NCBI RefSeq assembly: GCF_001536065.1
Contig: NZ_CZVW01000016.1
Location: 1 to 48,722, forward strand
Reading direction: 5' to 3'
DNA from: Candidatus Chryseopegocella kryptomonas
GTDB lineage: Bacteria; Bacteroidota; Ignavibacteria; Kryptoniales; Kryptoniaceae
DNA length: 48,722 nt
Shown here: positions 26,482 to 35,161 of the stretch, in pieces
How the letters are laid out: the number at the start of each line of letters is the position of its first letter
How positions within the stretch are numbered: the stretch's first letter is position 1
Translations under genes and position numbers: made by a program
Notes under the pieces: model-generated
The model's input: only the letters and a program-made list of their open reading frames with translations
What the model was told of the DNA's origin: nothing
Databases searched by the model: none

Positions 26482-27084
26482 ATGTCGCATAACTTAACCG
26501 AAAAACAACAAAAGATAGTTAACTTCTTAATCTCATTTACATCAAAACACGGCTACCCACCAACAGTCCGTGAAATAGCAAAACATCTTAACACCCCATA
26601 CACAAGAACAATTGAACATCATCTCAAAAAACTTGAAGAAAAAGGGATAATAAAGCGAGATAGGGGAGTAAGCCGTGGAATCAAACTCTCAAACCCCGGC
26701 ATCCCTGTCCCTCTTGTCGGCAGGATAACAGCAGGCAAACCAGTATTAGCTACCGAAAACATAGAAGATTATATAACTATCGACCCATCACTCCTTAAAC
26801 CCGGAACATGTTTCCTTCTACGCATTAGAGGAGATTCAATGATTAACGCGGGTATATTTGACCAGGACCTGATTCTCGTAAGGAAACAGCCAACCGCAGA
26901 AAATAACGACATCATAGTTGCCCTCATTGACGAAACTGAAACAACTGTGAAAAGGTTAAAAATTAGAAAAGATAAAATCATACTTGAACCCGAAAACCCC
27001 AATTATAGACCTATCATCATCAAAGACCCCGAAAATTTAACAATCATAGGTAAAGTCATAGCAGTTATAAGAAAGATAGATTGA
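26482..27084 (+). CDS. lexA: LexA repressor
   Basis: 200 residues, the normal LexA length. The N-terminal winged helix-turn-helix (LTEKQQKIVNFLISF, GYPPTVREIAKHL) is followed by the peptidase domain. The self-cleavage site is Ala84-Gly85 (ITAGKPV); the catalytic dyad is Ser119 (GDSM) and Lys157 (TTVKRL). So it should repress SOS genes and cut itself when RecA is activated. The palindrome at 26447-26462 is a likely self-operator. umuD and umuC follow with overlaps, giving one damage-inducible operon. A plasmid-borne lexA may control its own mutagenesis genes, or also those of the host. Confidence 0.95.
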   Translation: MSHNLTEKQQKIVNFLISFTSKHGYPPTVREIAKHLNTPYTRTIEHHLKKLEEKGIIKRDRGVSRGIKLSNPGIPVPLVGRITAGKPVLATENIEDYITIDPSLLKPGTCFLLRIRGDSMINAGIFDQDLILVRKQPTAENNDIIVALIDETETTVKRLKIRKDKIILEPENPNYRPIIIKDPENLTIIGKVIAVIRKID

Positions 27085-27533
27085 AAACAAAATCTAAAAC
27101 AAAAATGAAACTTGATATTATCACCTCAGAACCACTCCCTGCTGAAATCCACACCAGACTCATAATAACATACATAAAAGCTGGATACCCATCACCAGCT
27201 CAAGATTTTGCAGAAGAGAAAATTGACCTTAACCGCCTCCTCATAAAAAGACCATCCTCAACATTCCTTATCCGTGTCTCGGGAAACTCAATGAACGATA
27301 TCATACACGATGGAGATATACTCATTGTTGACCGCTCGCTTGAGCCCCAGAGCGGAGATATAGCTCTTTGTGTTTTAAATGGAGAATTTACTGTCAAAAG
27401 AATACAATTTAGCTCAAATAACGAAATAAAACTCATCCCCGAAAACCCAAACTTCCCCGAGATAAAAATAAAAGAAAACGATGATTTTCAAGTATGGGGA
27501 GTTATAACTTATATAATCAGAAAAGCAAAGTAA
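27081..27533 (+). CDS. umuD: UmuD-like polymerase V accessory protein
   Basis: 150 residues from a TTG that overlaps the lexA stop; an ATG at 27105 would give 142 residues, closer to the usual 139. It has the same peptidase fold as LexA without a DNA-binding domain: cleavage at Ala34-Gly35 (IKAGYPSP), Ser70 (GNSM) and Lys106 (FTVKRI). RecA-stimulated cleavage yields UmuD', which binds UmuC to form the error-prone polymerase V. It overlaps umuC by 40 bases, as expected for a coupled pair. Confidence 0.93.
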   Translation: MKTKSKTKMKLDIITSEPLPAEIHTRLIITYIKAGYPSPAQDFAEEKIDLNRLLIKRPSSTFLIRVSGNSMNDIIHDGDILIVDRSLEPQSGDIALCVLNGEFTVKRIQFSSNNEIKLIPENPNFPEIKIKENDDFQVWGVITYIIRKAK

Positions 27534-28741
27534 AACCAGCAATTGCTCTCGTTGATTGCGATAATTTTTACGTCTCATGTGAGATTGTCTTTAACCCTAA
27601 ACTAAAAGACAAACCCGTCGTCGTCCTGTCAAATAATGACGCAGTCGTCGTCGCAAGATCAAATCAAGCAAAAGAACTTGGCATCCCCATGGGAGCCCCT
27701 ATTTTCAAAATAAAACCTTTTCTTGAAAAACATAATGTTATAACCATACCATCAAACCTTCCACTTTACGCAAACATATCAAACCGTGTTATGAACATCA
27801 TCCTTGAAGATTTCCCCAACACGGAAATTTACTCAATTGACGAAGCTTTCATCAATTTTAACCTCTCAAAAACAAACCTTGAAAAATTATTCTCACTCCA
27901 AAATAAAATCCTCAAATGGACTGGCATCCCTACAAGCATTGGCGTCTCAACAACTAAAACACTCGCAAAGGTTGCTACGAAAATTGCAAAGAAAAAGCAA
28001 AACCAGAAAATCCACATCTTACTTGACCCTGATGAAATAAAAAACACACTTTCCACTTTTGACATAGAAGACATCTGGGGAATAGGGAATAGCTATTCAA
28101 AATTTTTAAAATCACATAACATTAACACCGCACTTGACCTTGCAAACGCAGATGATATATTCATAAAAAAACATCTTGGTATCCCCGGACTTCGCATAGC
28201 TCATGAACTTCGCGGTATTCAATGTATTGACATTGAGATAGATCAGAAACCGAAAAAGTCAATCATGCGCTCCCTCTCTTTCCCTGTTGAAACCCAAAAC
28301 TTTGACGAAATCTCATCATATATTTCCCGTTTCGCTGAAATCTGTGCAAAAACTTTGAGAAAACAAAACTCAACCGCAACAATCGTTTCCGTTTTCATAT
28401 CAACAAATCCATTTAAGGAAAATTACTTCTCTAACTTTATCAGCTTGCCCCTGCCTTATCCAACTAATTCAACCTTTGACATAGTTAATTTTTCACTTCA
28501 CCTTTTAAGATCAATTTATAAACCAGAGCATCTTTATAAAAGAGCAGGAGTTATAGTATCAGGAATTTTACCTCTAAACTCTATCCAACAACATTTATTT
28601 ATCAAACCCGATCCCAGAAAACAGATATTATCCCATCTCATTGACGAGATTAATTCCCGCTTCGGTCCCGCTTCTCTCCACATAGCCCTCTCAAAACCCC
28701 CTACAAAAAATCAACCACTCATATTCGAAATAACAATTTAA
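27494..28741 (+). CDS. umuC: UmuC, catalytic subunit of DNA polymerase V
   Basis: 415 residues, Y-family polymerase. ALVDCDNFYVSCE near residue 20 holds the first metal-binding Asp; SIDEAFINF gives Asp116-Glu117. A thumb helix-hairpin-helix (DIWGIGNSYSKFL) and the little-finger region follow, with the C-terminal UmuC tail. Full length. It copies across DNA damage with low fidelity. The ATG lies inside umuD. The operon probably ends before 28806. Confidence 0.95.
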   Translation: MGSYNLYNQKSKVKPAIALVDCDNFYVSCEIVFNPKLKDKPVVVLSNNDAVVVARSNQAKELGIPMGAPIFKIKPFLEKHNVITIPSNLPLYANISNRVMNIILEDFPNTEIYSIDEAFINFNLSKTNLEKLFSLQNKILKWTGIPTSIGVSTTKTLAKVATKIAKKKQNQKIHILLDPDEIKNTLSTFDIEDIWGIGNSYSKFLKSHNINTALDLANADDIFIKKHLGIPGLRIAHELRGIQCIDIEIDQKPKKSIMRSLSFPVETQNFDEISSYISRFAEICAKTLRKQNSTATIVSVFISTNPFKENYFSNFISLPLPYPTNSTFDIVNFSLHLLRSIYKPEHLYKRAGVIVSGILPLNSIQQHLFIKPDPRKQILSHLIDEINSRFGPASLHIALSKPPTKNQPLIFEITI

Positions 28742-28805
28742 TTTTTCCTTTAAAGTTAATATATTTATGCAAATTTAAAATTTTAAATAAAACAACAAAC
28801 ATTGC

Positions 28806-30284
28806 ATGCTAAAATATAATTCATTTTTCAAAGCAAATAGCGAAGTGATTAAATCATCCCCTTTCACACTAACAGAAATTCTTAACGAGGTAAAAGAACA
28901 TATTGATAGTAAATATAGAGACACACTATACCTCATTATAGCTGAAATCAAAGAAGTTAGATTTGACCCTAAAACAGGGAATTATAGTTTTGATTTAATA
29001 GATAAGCAAAATAATAACATCACTGCAGTAGCTAATGCTGTGATTTGGAGAAATAACGCCAACGTTATTGAAGAATTTACTAAAGCAACAGGTATTAAAC
29101 TTAAAGCTGGAATGAAAATTTTGTTTAAAGCTTATATTAAATATAGCCCCAAATCAAATTTATTTTTAGATATAAGGTATATTGACCCTTCCTATACACT
29201 TGGTGAAGTAGAACGCCGGCGCAGAGAAATTATAGATCAGTTAGGAAAAGAAAATTTAATGGATAAAAATAAACAGCTTGAATTTCCACTTTTGCCTCTC
29301 AGAGTTGCCGTAATTTCTTCTTCTGTTTCAGCTGGTTATAACGATTTCAAAACAATTTTACAAAATTCAAATTACCCATTCGAGATAACCCTTTTTAACG
29401 TTAATGTTCAAGGTGAACAAATGGAGCAGGATGTAGTATTCAAATTTGAAGAAATAAGTAGACATTGGTATAACTTTGATGTCGTTGTTCTTGTGCGCGG
29501 TGGTGGCTCAGGAGCTGACCTCCATTATTTTGATAGTTATCTCATCGGTAAAGCTATCGCTTACTGTCCTCTCCCTGTTCTTACTGGAATAGGGCATACA
29601 AAAGATCAATCCATCGCTGATCTCGTCGCTTACAGAGCATTCAATACCCCTACAGCAGTAGCTAATTTTATTATTGAAAAAGTTGAAGAGTTGGAAAGAC
29701 GTATTTCTGAAATTGAAGAAAGAGTAGGAATTTTAACGGTAAATATACTTGTTGCTAAAAACATTGAACTAAACGAACATATAAATACTTTGAAATATCG
29801 GACTTCAAAAATTCTTTCAGATAACGAAAATAAATTAAACCTCCTTTCACAAAATTTACCTTATCTAGTTACAATCTCTATTTCAAGAGAAAAAAATAAA
29901 ATTGCTCAAAACGAAAATCAACTTAAACTATATACCCAAAGTTTTATACATAATAAATTATCCTTGTTAAATTCCAGAATAGAAAATCTAAAATCATTAA
30001 CAAACCAAGTTATCTCAAGACAATCAACATCGCTTAATTTTCTTGCCTATAAATTAGATACAAATCTAAGAAGATTGATGGAAAATTATAATAACAAATT
30101 GATCCTCATTGAATCCAAAGTAAATTTGCTCGATCCAATCAATGTTCTTAAACGTGGTTACAGCATTACCCGCTTGAATGGTAAGGTACTAAAATCATCC
30201 CTAAGTGTTAATTCAGGTGACATTATAGAAACTATTCTTTATATCGGAACAATAAAAAGTGAAGTTAAAACAAAGGAGGAATAA
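28806..30284 (+). CDS. xseA: Exodeoxyribonuclease VII large subunit
   Basis: 492 residues. N-terminal OB-fold (about residues 20-130), then the catalytic region with RVAVISSSVSAGYNDF, RGGGSGADL at 231-239 and GIGHTKDQSIADLVA, and a long coiled-coil segment (about 290-450), all as in XseA. It degrades single-stranded DNA from both ends together with XseB. The ATG at 28806 has little ribosome-site support; an AT-rich stretch upstream (28741-28800) may hold its promoter. Base use is less C-rich than in umuC, so it may have arrived separately. xseB follows after 3 bases. Confidence 0.95.
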   Translation: MLKYNSFFKANSEVIKSSPFTLTEILNEVKEHIDSKYRDTLYLIIAEIKEVRFDPKTGNYSFDLIDKQNNNITAVANAVIWRNNANVIEEFTKATGIKLKAGMKILFKAYIKYSPKSNLFLDIRYIDPSYTLGEVERRRREIIDQLGKENLMDKNKQLEFPLLPLRVAVISSSVSAGYNDFKTILQNSNYPFEITLFNVNVQGEQMEQDVVFKFEEISRHWYNFDVVVLVRGGGSGADLHYFDSYLIGKAIAYCPLPVLTGIGHTKDQSIADLVAYRAFNTPTAVANFIIEKVEELERRISEIEERVGILTVNILVAKNIELNEHINTLKYRTSKILSDNENKLNLLSQNLPYLVTISISREKNKIAQNENQLKLYTQSFIHNKLSLLNSRIENLKSLTNQVISRQSTSLNFLAYKLDTNLRRLMENYNNKLILIESKVNLLDPINVLKRGYSITRLNGKVLKSSLSVNSGDIIETILYIGTIKSEVKTKEE

Positions 30285-30287
30285 CCT

Positions 30288-30506
30288 TTGAGATACCGAG
30301 ACGCTTTACGAGAACTTGAACAGATAATAAGCTCTCTAGAAAATGAAGAAGTTGACGTTGATGAATTAGCTGAAAAAGTTAAGCGAGCCCGAGAACTTAT
30401 TGATTTCCTGAAATCTAAATTAAAAAAAGTGCAAGACGAAGTTCAAAATACTCTTAACGATCTTGATGATCATGATAATTCCTTTAATGATAATATTTTT
30501 CTTTGA
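30288..30506 (+). CDS. xseB: Exodeoxyribonuclease VII small subunit
   Basis: 72 residues from a TTG at 30288, chosen because AAGGAGGA (30273-30280) sits 7 bases upstream. The pattern RYRDALRELEQIISSLENEE, then VDELAEKVKRARELIDFLKS, is the XseB helical hairpin. It binds the coiled coil of XseA. The acidic tail (DDHDNSFNDN) is not conserved in the family. Confidence 0.92.
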   Translation: MRYRDALRELEQIISSLENEEVDVDELAEKVKRARELIDFLKSKLKKVQDEVQNTLNDLDDHDNSFNDNIFL

Positions 30507-30632
30507 AGTAAAAAATTGTCCTACACTATTGAAATTTGAAAATGTTCACTGCTTAAGGTAAGAAAACCGGGCACGAATTCACTTCCTTATCTAACTTCTT
30601 ATATTAGTATATATAAATACAGAGCAATCCCT

Positions 30633-30740
30633 CAAAATGTCCTGCGGACTCTCCTAAGGAACCCTTCGAGCCTTAGGAGAGCCCCTTGAACCCTAGAGGG
30701 TCCCTTATGGACGATCCCTTTGGGGCAAGCAAAGTTGAAG
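30633..30740. repeat. Large compound family A element
   Basis: Nested palindromes CTCCTAAGGAACCC, CCTTAGGAGAGCC, CCCTAGAGGGTCCC and ACGATCCCTTTGGGGC. It occupies part of the 521-base gap 30507-31027. The rest of that gap is very AT-rich (30810-30950), with TTTGCATATTATTATC-like promoter sequence, and carries no gene that I can support. Confidence 0.75.
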
Positions 30741-30977
30741 CAATCTCTTTATCCCCATCATCACGAGATAAGCAAAACAATCCTTTTCCTATACGCAACC
30801 CTTAAAAATAAACTTTTGAATTTTTCAAAAATTTGCATATTATTATCAAAATTTGTATATTATAAATAGACAAAATTGTTATAAATTTGTAAATTTGAAT
30901 TTACATAATTTGGAAATGAATAAAATATAAGTTAAATTTATATCTGCAAAAAATGCTGGTCAGAGCTAAAATAAAAA

Positions 30978-30999
30978 CCCCAGGGAGAAATCCCCGGGG
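30978..30999 (+). promoter_or_regulatory. Stable hairpin in the 5' leader of the sigma-like gene
   Basis: CCCC-A-GGGA, loop GAAA, TCCC-C-GGGG: two paired blocks around one A-C mismatch, capped by a GNRA-type GAAA loop. It ends 28 bases before the ATG at 31028 and is not followed by a T run. It may be an RNA-stability or control element, or a weak terminator. Confidence 0.5.
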
Positions 31000-31027
31000 C
31001 TGAGTAAAACAAAAGAGGAGAAGAAAC

Positions 31028-31570
31028 ATGACGGCAAAAGAAATTAAACAACTCAGAAACTACGCCCTAAATTTAATAAACGACGAGGATATCGTGCAAG
31101 ACCTACTGCTGAAAATAATTGAAAACAACCTAAACTTCCCGCTCGCAATAAACTATATAAAACTATCAGCAAAAGGCTCAATCTTTTACAAAAAGAGAAA
31201 AGAAGCTCTCAATTACTCAGTTTCACTTTCAACAGCGCCCGCCGACGCCGAAAACTGCACAATTGAAGAAATAATCCAAACTCAAAAACCAGATCCAGAA
31301 CAAAACTTTGAAATTCAAGAATTTAGATCAAACCTCACAGAAAAAGAACTTGAAATCTTAAACTTGATTGAGCAAGGTTTCACAGTCCGAGAGATCTGCA
31401 AAAAGTTAAAAATCTCAAGCAAAACCTGCACCAAAATTCTAAAATCAATAAGACTAAAAGCACTTGAATATTTCGCTTTCGGCGAAGCCAATCCCCCAAA
31501 GGGCTCCTTAGGAGAGTCCTTAGGACCTTTGGGAAAGGAAAACAAAACAGCAAAAACCTCACATTTATAA
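31028..31570 (+). CDS. Sigma-70-like helix-turn-helix regulator
   Basis: 180 residues. The ATG follows AGAGGAGAAGAAAC. The N-terminus (LNLINDEDIVQDLLLKII) looks like region 2 of an ECF-type sigma factor, shortened. Residues about 100-150 (LTEKELEILNLIEQGFTVREICKKLKIS as separate helices) form a LuxR/sigma region 4 type helix-turn-helix. The last 30 residues are made by a family A element at 31479-31536 (GEANPPKGSLGESLGPLGK), a repeat-derived tail. It may direct transcription of plasmid genes; targets are unknown. The next gene starts 35 bases on. Confidence 0.65.
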   Translation: MTAKEIKQLRNYALNLINDEDIVQDLLLKIIENNLNFPLAINYIKLSAKGSIFYKKRKEALNYSVSLSTAPADAENCTIEEIIQTQKPDPEQNFEIQEFRSNLTEKELEILNLIEQGFTVREICKKLKISSKTCTKILKSIRLKALEYFAFGEANPPKGSLGESLGPLGKENKTAKTSHL

Positions 31571-31604
31571 GTGAGAATTGTTAAACAAAATAAGGAGACC
31601 CGAA

Positions 31605-32015
31605 ATGATTAAAAGGATTGAACAACAAAAACCGCAAAACTCAAAGTTAGAGCTTGTCCAAGGAACTGTTCAACAGATAAACGACCGCGGGATCAAAGTC
31701 AACGACCGCTGGTATAACTTCTCAAAGTTTCTCAAAGAAAAACCAGAAATCGCACCAAATGATAATGTTGTTTTTCTTGCTGACCAGAATTTCATCTCAA
31801 AGTTTATCGCTGTTGAAAAACAGCCAAAACAACCAGCAGAAGCCAAGCCACCAGAAACCACCACAGCCGAGACGCTCTTACTTGAAGCCTTAAGAAGTGC
31901 AGTCTCAATCGCATCAACGCTTGAAAGCGAAGTCTCAATTAAGTTTTCAACTCAAGACATCATTAAACTTGCTCTAATCCTTTTCATTCAAAAATCAAGC
32001 GAAAATTTGAATTAA
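31605..32015 (+). CDS. OB-fold-like small protein, possible ssDNA-binding
   Basis: 136 residues from the ATG at 31605, which follows AAGGAGACCCGAA. A beta-rich first half (VQGTVQQINDRGIKVNDRWY, then NVVFLADQNFISKFIAVEK) resembles an OB-fold. A Pro-rich linker leads to a helical tail (STQDIIKLALILFIQ) of the kind found in phage and plasmid DNA-binding proteins. A clear paralog is at 40100-40537, and a shorter relative at 39608-39850. DNA binding is inference. Confidence 0.7.
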   Translation: MIKRIEQQKPQNSKLELVQGTVQQINDRGIKVNDRWYNFSKFLKEKPEIAPNDNVVFLADQNFISKFIAVEKQPKQPAEAKPPETTTAETLLLEALRSAVSIASTLESEVSIKFSTQDIIKLALILFIQKSSENLN

Positions 32016-32037
32016 AAACTAAAAAAGGTGAAGTAAA

Positions 32038-32190
32038 ATGAAATTTGTCGGCCTTAAAATCAGGAAAACCATTGAAGTTAGGGTAATAGCAGTAAATGTT
32101 GATGCGAATCACAGAAAAGCCTTTGAATCCCCTAAAGAAATCAAAAAACTCGGACAAATAATACAAAAAAAAGAAAATCACCGAATTTAA
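32038..32190 (+). CDS. Small hypothetical protein
   Basis: 50 residues starting MKFVGLKIRKTIEVRVIA. The ATG at 32038 is preceded by AAAAAAGGTGAAG, a good ribosome site, 22 bases after the stop of the OB-fold-like gene. Basic, with a strand-like start and a helical end. No family recognised. A terminator follows at 32244, so it is likely the last gene of this small operon. Confidence 0.6.
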   Translation: MKFVGLKIRKTIEVRVIAVNVDANHRKAFESPKEIKKLGQIIQKKENHRI

Positions 32191-32243
32191 CCGCTCTGCA
32201 AAACTTATCTCATTTAACCTTTATTTCGTCTTTGGTTTTAAAC

Positions 32244-32272
32244 GCTGAGGCTCCCCTCCCGCCTCAGCTTTT
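32244..32272 (+). terminator. Rho-independent terminator
   Basis: Perfect 8-bp stem GCTGAGGC/GCCTCAGC around a 9-base loop, followed by TTTT and an AT-rich stretch. It closes the 31028-32190 operon. Confidence 0.85.
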
Positions 32273-32315
32273 ATATATTTAGCAACAAATTAAAAACATA
32301 AACCCGACAATTTGA

Positions 32316-32531
32316 ATGATCCCAAAATATATTAAAGATTCCCCAAGTCTTTTCTACCAACAGCAGAAAAAGCCTTCTTTACTCGCTCAGTTTAAGACAA
32401 ATCAACGCCAAATTCCTCAAATACCAAGTTTAATCAAAATCAAACCAGATATCGTTTCCAAAATTATACAAATAGAAATACAAAATGAAAAATTAATTTT
32501 AATTATTAAACAGCACCTCATTCACTCATAA
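32316..32531 (+). CDS. Doubtful small open frame
   Basis: 71 codons, basic and polar, without a ribosome site before the ATG and without a recognisable family. The end (IEIQNEKLILIIKQHLIHS) has amphipathic character, so a gene cannot be excluded. It lies in the 454-base stretch 32191-32644, which otherwise holds the terminator and an AT-rich region likely to be the promoter of the ATPase gene at 32645. Confidence 0.25.
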   Translation: MIPKYIKDSPSLFYQQQKKPSLLAQFKTNQRQIPQIPSLIKIKPDIVSKIIQIEIQNEKLILIIKQHLIHS

Positions 32532-32644
32532 TTAACGACAATTGGATCATCCAAAAATAAATTTTTTCAAATTTCTCCAAAATTTATATATTAAATTAAG
32601 TAAAATTATTCCAAATTTATCAACCAAAAACCTGCAAACTGGAA

Positions 32645-33868
32645 ATGAACAAAATATATCCAAGAAGAATTGAAAGCAAAATCATACATGAAATTGAAAA
32701 ACCAGAAATCATCCTCCTGACTGGAATGAGACAAGTTGGGAAGACAACCCTGATGAAAACCATATTTGAACGCATCCAAACAGAAAACAAAATATTCCTT
32801 GACCTTGAAAACCCTCTAAATCAAAAAGTATTTGAAGAAGAAAACTATGATAACATCATACACAATCTCGCCTCACTTGGCTTAAACCCGAAAAAGAAAA
32901 TGTATGTCTTCCTTGATGAAGTTCAACTTGCCCCGAATATCGTTAAAGCAGTGAAATATCTTTACGATAGCTACCAAATAAAATTCTTTCTTACAGGTTC
33001 AAGCAGTTTTTATCTTAAAAACCTCTTCCCTGAATCACTTGCGGGAAGAAAAGTCGTCTATGAATTGTTTCCACTTGACTTTGAAGAGTTTTTAATTTTT
33101 AAAGAAATTAACAAAAATTTCCCTGAAGAAAACCACTCCAGCATCTACGAAAAACTCAAAACCAGAGCAGAAAGTAAAGACAGGATCCTGTATGAAAAAC
33201 TTATAAAACTATACGATGAATACCTCAAATTTGGTGGCTTCCCAAAAGTTGTCCTTGAGGAAGACATCAACAGAAAAAGATTAATAATTGAAGATATATT
33301 TAAATCATACTTAAAAGATGTTAAATCATTAGGTAATTTTAAAGAGATAAACAAACTTAGGGACCTTATAATCCTTCTCTCAGCAAGTGTTGGCTTAAAA
33401 CTTGAGATCTCAGGAATTGCTACAAAGCTTGGGGTATCAAGGGAAACAATATATTCATATCTTAACTTCCTTGAGCATACATACTTTATCTTCCTTGTCC
33501 CTCCATTTGTCAAAAATGTAAATGGCGAAGTAAGGGGAGCAAAAAAGGTATATTTTTGCGATACAGGAATATTAAATTATCTCGGCAAGTTAACAGAAGG
33601 AGCTATCTTTGAAAACGCTGTCTTCCTGAACCTAATAAAGTTTACAGAGCCAGCGCTTAAACCAAAGATAAACTATTATCAAAGATACAAAGGTTCAGAA
33701 ATTGATTTTATTCTAAATGAAAAGATAGCAATTGAAGCAAAATTAAATCCACAAATTACAGGTATAAACAAACTTAAGCGAATTTCCCAAGAGCTTGGCT
33801 TACCTTTCTTCATCATCTCAAAAGATTTCTCAACATACCCAGAAGTCATCCCCTCACCCTTTCTCTAA
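32645..33868 (+). CDS. AAA ATPase with DUF4143 domain
   Basis: 407 residues. Walker A TGMRQVGKTT begins at residue 26, Walker B FLDEVQ at about 90-94, sensor region FFLTGSSSFYL; this is the AAA_14 family. The C-terminal part has a winged helix (ISGIATKLGVSRETIYSYL) and the DUF4143 nuclease-like end (GSEIDFILNEKIAIEAKLN), with D and E-x-K in the right places. Such proteins are common, of unclear role, in many anaerobes and thermophiles. Full length, ATG with GGAA just before it. It is followed by repeat-filled DNA. Confidence 0.9.
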   Translation: MNKIYPRRIESKIIHEIEKPEIILLTGMRQVGKTTLMKTIFERIQTENKIFLDLENPLNQKVFEEENYDNIIHNLASLGLNPKKKMYVFLDEVQLAPNIVKAVKYLYDSYQIKFFLTGSSSFYLKNLFPESLAGRKVVYELFPLDFEEFLIFKEINKNFPEENHSSIYEKLKTRAESKDRILYEKLIKLYDEYLKFGGFPKVVLEEDINRKRLIIEDIFKSYLKDVKSLGNFKEINKLRDLIILLSASVGLKLEISGIATKLGVSRETIYSYLNFLEHTYFIFLVPPFVKNVNGEVRGAKKVYFCDTGILNYLGKLTEGAIFENAVFLNLIKFTEPALKPKINYYQRYKGSEIDFILNEKIAIEAKLNPQITGINKLKRISQELGLPFFIISKDFSTYPEVIPSPFL

Positions 33869-33903
33869 TACACATTATGTAAACTTAAACTCCCCTATCC
33901 AAC

Positions 33904-34436
33904 TCAAAAACCCTCAACTCTCCAAATATCCCCAGGACTAACTATCAAAATCCCTTTATATTTCCCGTCCCAAAGGGATCGCTTCGCCGAATCTCAAGCA
34001 AATCTTTATCTCCAGTTACTATTACATCAACCTTGCCTTTCCCTAAGGGATCGCTTTGCCGACAAGCGCTCCAGTCGGATAAGCGATCCCTTAGGGACGA
34101 GAATGTTATCATCACTCTCATCACGACAAACTCTCTCATTCAACCCACCATGGACCACAACTATACAATTACCCCTTCCCAAGGGGATCGCTTTGCGACA
34201 AAAATTTCTCAATCTCATCAACATCATCTCTATCAAAATTTAATCTCATCATAACATCCCTTAACTCCCTGAGAACAAATTCAGAAATATAAATCTCATG
34301 AGCCAGTCCCAAAGGGATCGCTTCGCCGACAAACATCTCTCAAAAACATCCCTGCTTACTCCGCTTGTCATAAAAGCCGAAATCTCGGCGAAGCGATCCA
34401 TTAGGGAAAAACATTTGTGTCAAAAAACACCCTCAC
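33904..34436 (-). pseudogene. PIN-domain toxin gene broken by palindromic elements
   Basis: Read on the minus strand from a GTG at 34436, pieces of one PIN-domain toxin appear in order in different frames: VFFDTNVF, AFMTSGVSRDVFERCL, AHEIYISEFVLRELRDVMM, VCRDESDDNIL, KVDVIVTGDKDLLEI, and GILIVSPGDIWRVEGF ending at 33904. The three conserved acidic groups are recognisable. Family A elements separate the pieces, at about 33966, 34037, 34078, 34173, 34308 and 34384. The first brings a stop right after VFFDTNVF, so no full protein can be made. The antitoxin lies just upstream. Confidence 0.85.
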
Positions 34437-34445
34437 GACCCTGAT

Positions 34446-34691
34446 CTACGATACAATTTTAAAAACATCTTCATCTGTATAAATCCCTTTCACCCTCGCC
34501 TTATACCTCATCTTATCCCTCAACCTCTCAAATTCCTTCTCGGCGAAGCGATCCCTTTCGGGAAAAGAAAGATATCTTTTCAGCGCATCCCTTATTATAT
34601 CACTTCTCTTCAAACCCTCCTCCTTTGCTAATTTATCAACTTTTCTTTTCAAGTCAGCTGGCAAACTTATGGCTATTATCTCCCTCGGCAT
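34446..34691 (-). CDS. Ribbon-helix-helix antitoxin with a repeat-encoded insert
   Basis: 81 residues. MPREIIAISLPADLKRKVDK, then EEGLKRSDIIRDALKRYL, is a typical CopG-type ribbon-helix-helix DNA-binding domain. A family A element (34539-34565) is translated as PERDRFAE after YLSF, before the toxin-binding tail EFERLRDKM. The frame stays open, so the protein may still work as a repressor although its PIN toxin partner is broken. Confidence 0.8.
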   Translation of the reverse strand: MPREIIAISLPADLKRKVDKLAKEEGLKRSDIIRDALKRYLSFPERDRFAEKEFERLRDKMRYKARVKGIYTDEDVFKIVS

Positions 34692-34736
34692 TTTACTTTT
34701 TATTAATTTTTAATACACAACAAAATTTAAAACTTT

Positions 34737-34762
34737 TCGCAAAGCGATCCCTTAGGGACACA
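34737..34762. repeat. Family A palindromic element
   Basis: CGCAAAGCGATCCCTTAGGG just upstream of the antitoxin gene; a more diverged copy lies at about 34800-34833 (TCCCTTTGACCTTCGGGAC). Part of the 470-base gene-free stretch 34692-35161. Confidence 0.75.
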
Positions 34763-34857
34763 ATCAAAATCAAAATCCCCCATAAACCATTATCCGCAAA
34801 GCCTCAAGAAAGTCCCTTTGACCTTCGGGACAGGATGAAAAATCAATTCATCCTCTA

Positions 34858-35069
34858 ACCCCCTCTAAACTTAGAGAGGAGGAATCAAAGGGGTGAGTTA
34901 AAAAATTAACTTACTCCCCTTTCTAAAAATTTAGAGAAGGAGACTTAGAGGGGGGTGAGTTAAGAAAATTTCTCCAACCTGTCTCCCTCTCTAAAAACTT
35001 AGAGAAGAGGAACTAAAGGGGTGAGTCAAAAAATTAACTCATCTCCTCCCCCTCTCTAAACTTAGAGGC
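34858..35069. repeat. Cluster of four family B palindromes
   Basis: Four copies in a row at about 34858-34900, 34906-34965, 34979-35028 and 35034-35069. Each has a palindrome of CCTCTCTAAA(A)(C/T)TTAGAGAGG type and most continue to GGGGTGAGTTAA. The second has reduced arms. Other copies are at 6353-6392 and 11948-11988. They may be mobile or act as terminators. No coding sequence here. Confidence 0.85.
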
Positions 35070-35089
35070 TGTGTCGCAACCTCTTTTTT
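35064..35089 (+). terminator. Possible terminator hairpin
   Basis: AGAGG and CCTCT with TG/CA pairing inside, then six T. It reads on the plus strand, where no gene stands nearby, so its role is unclear. Confidence 0.35.
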
Positions 35090-35161
35090 ATCATCAGTAA
35101 AATCTTAATATAGAAAATAAAAAGTAGGAGCAATAAAACCTTGCCTCTACTTGAAAATTAG

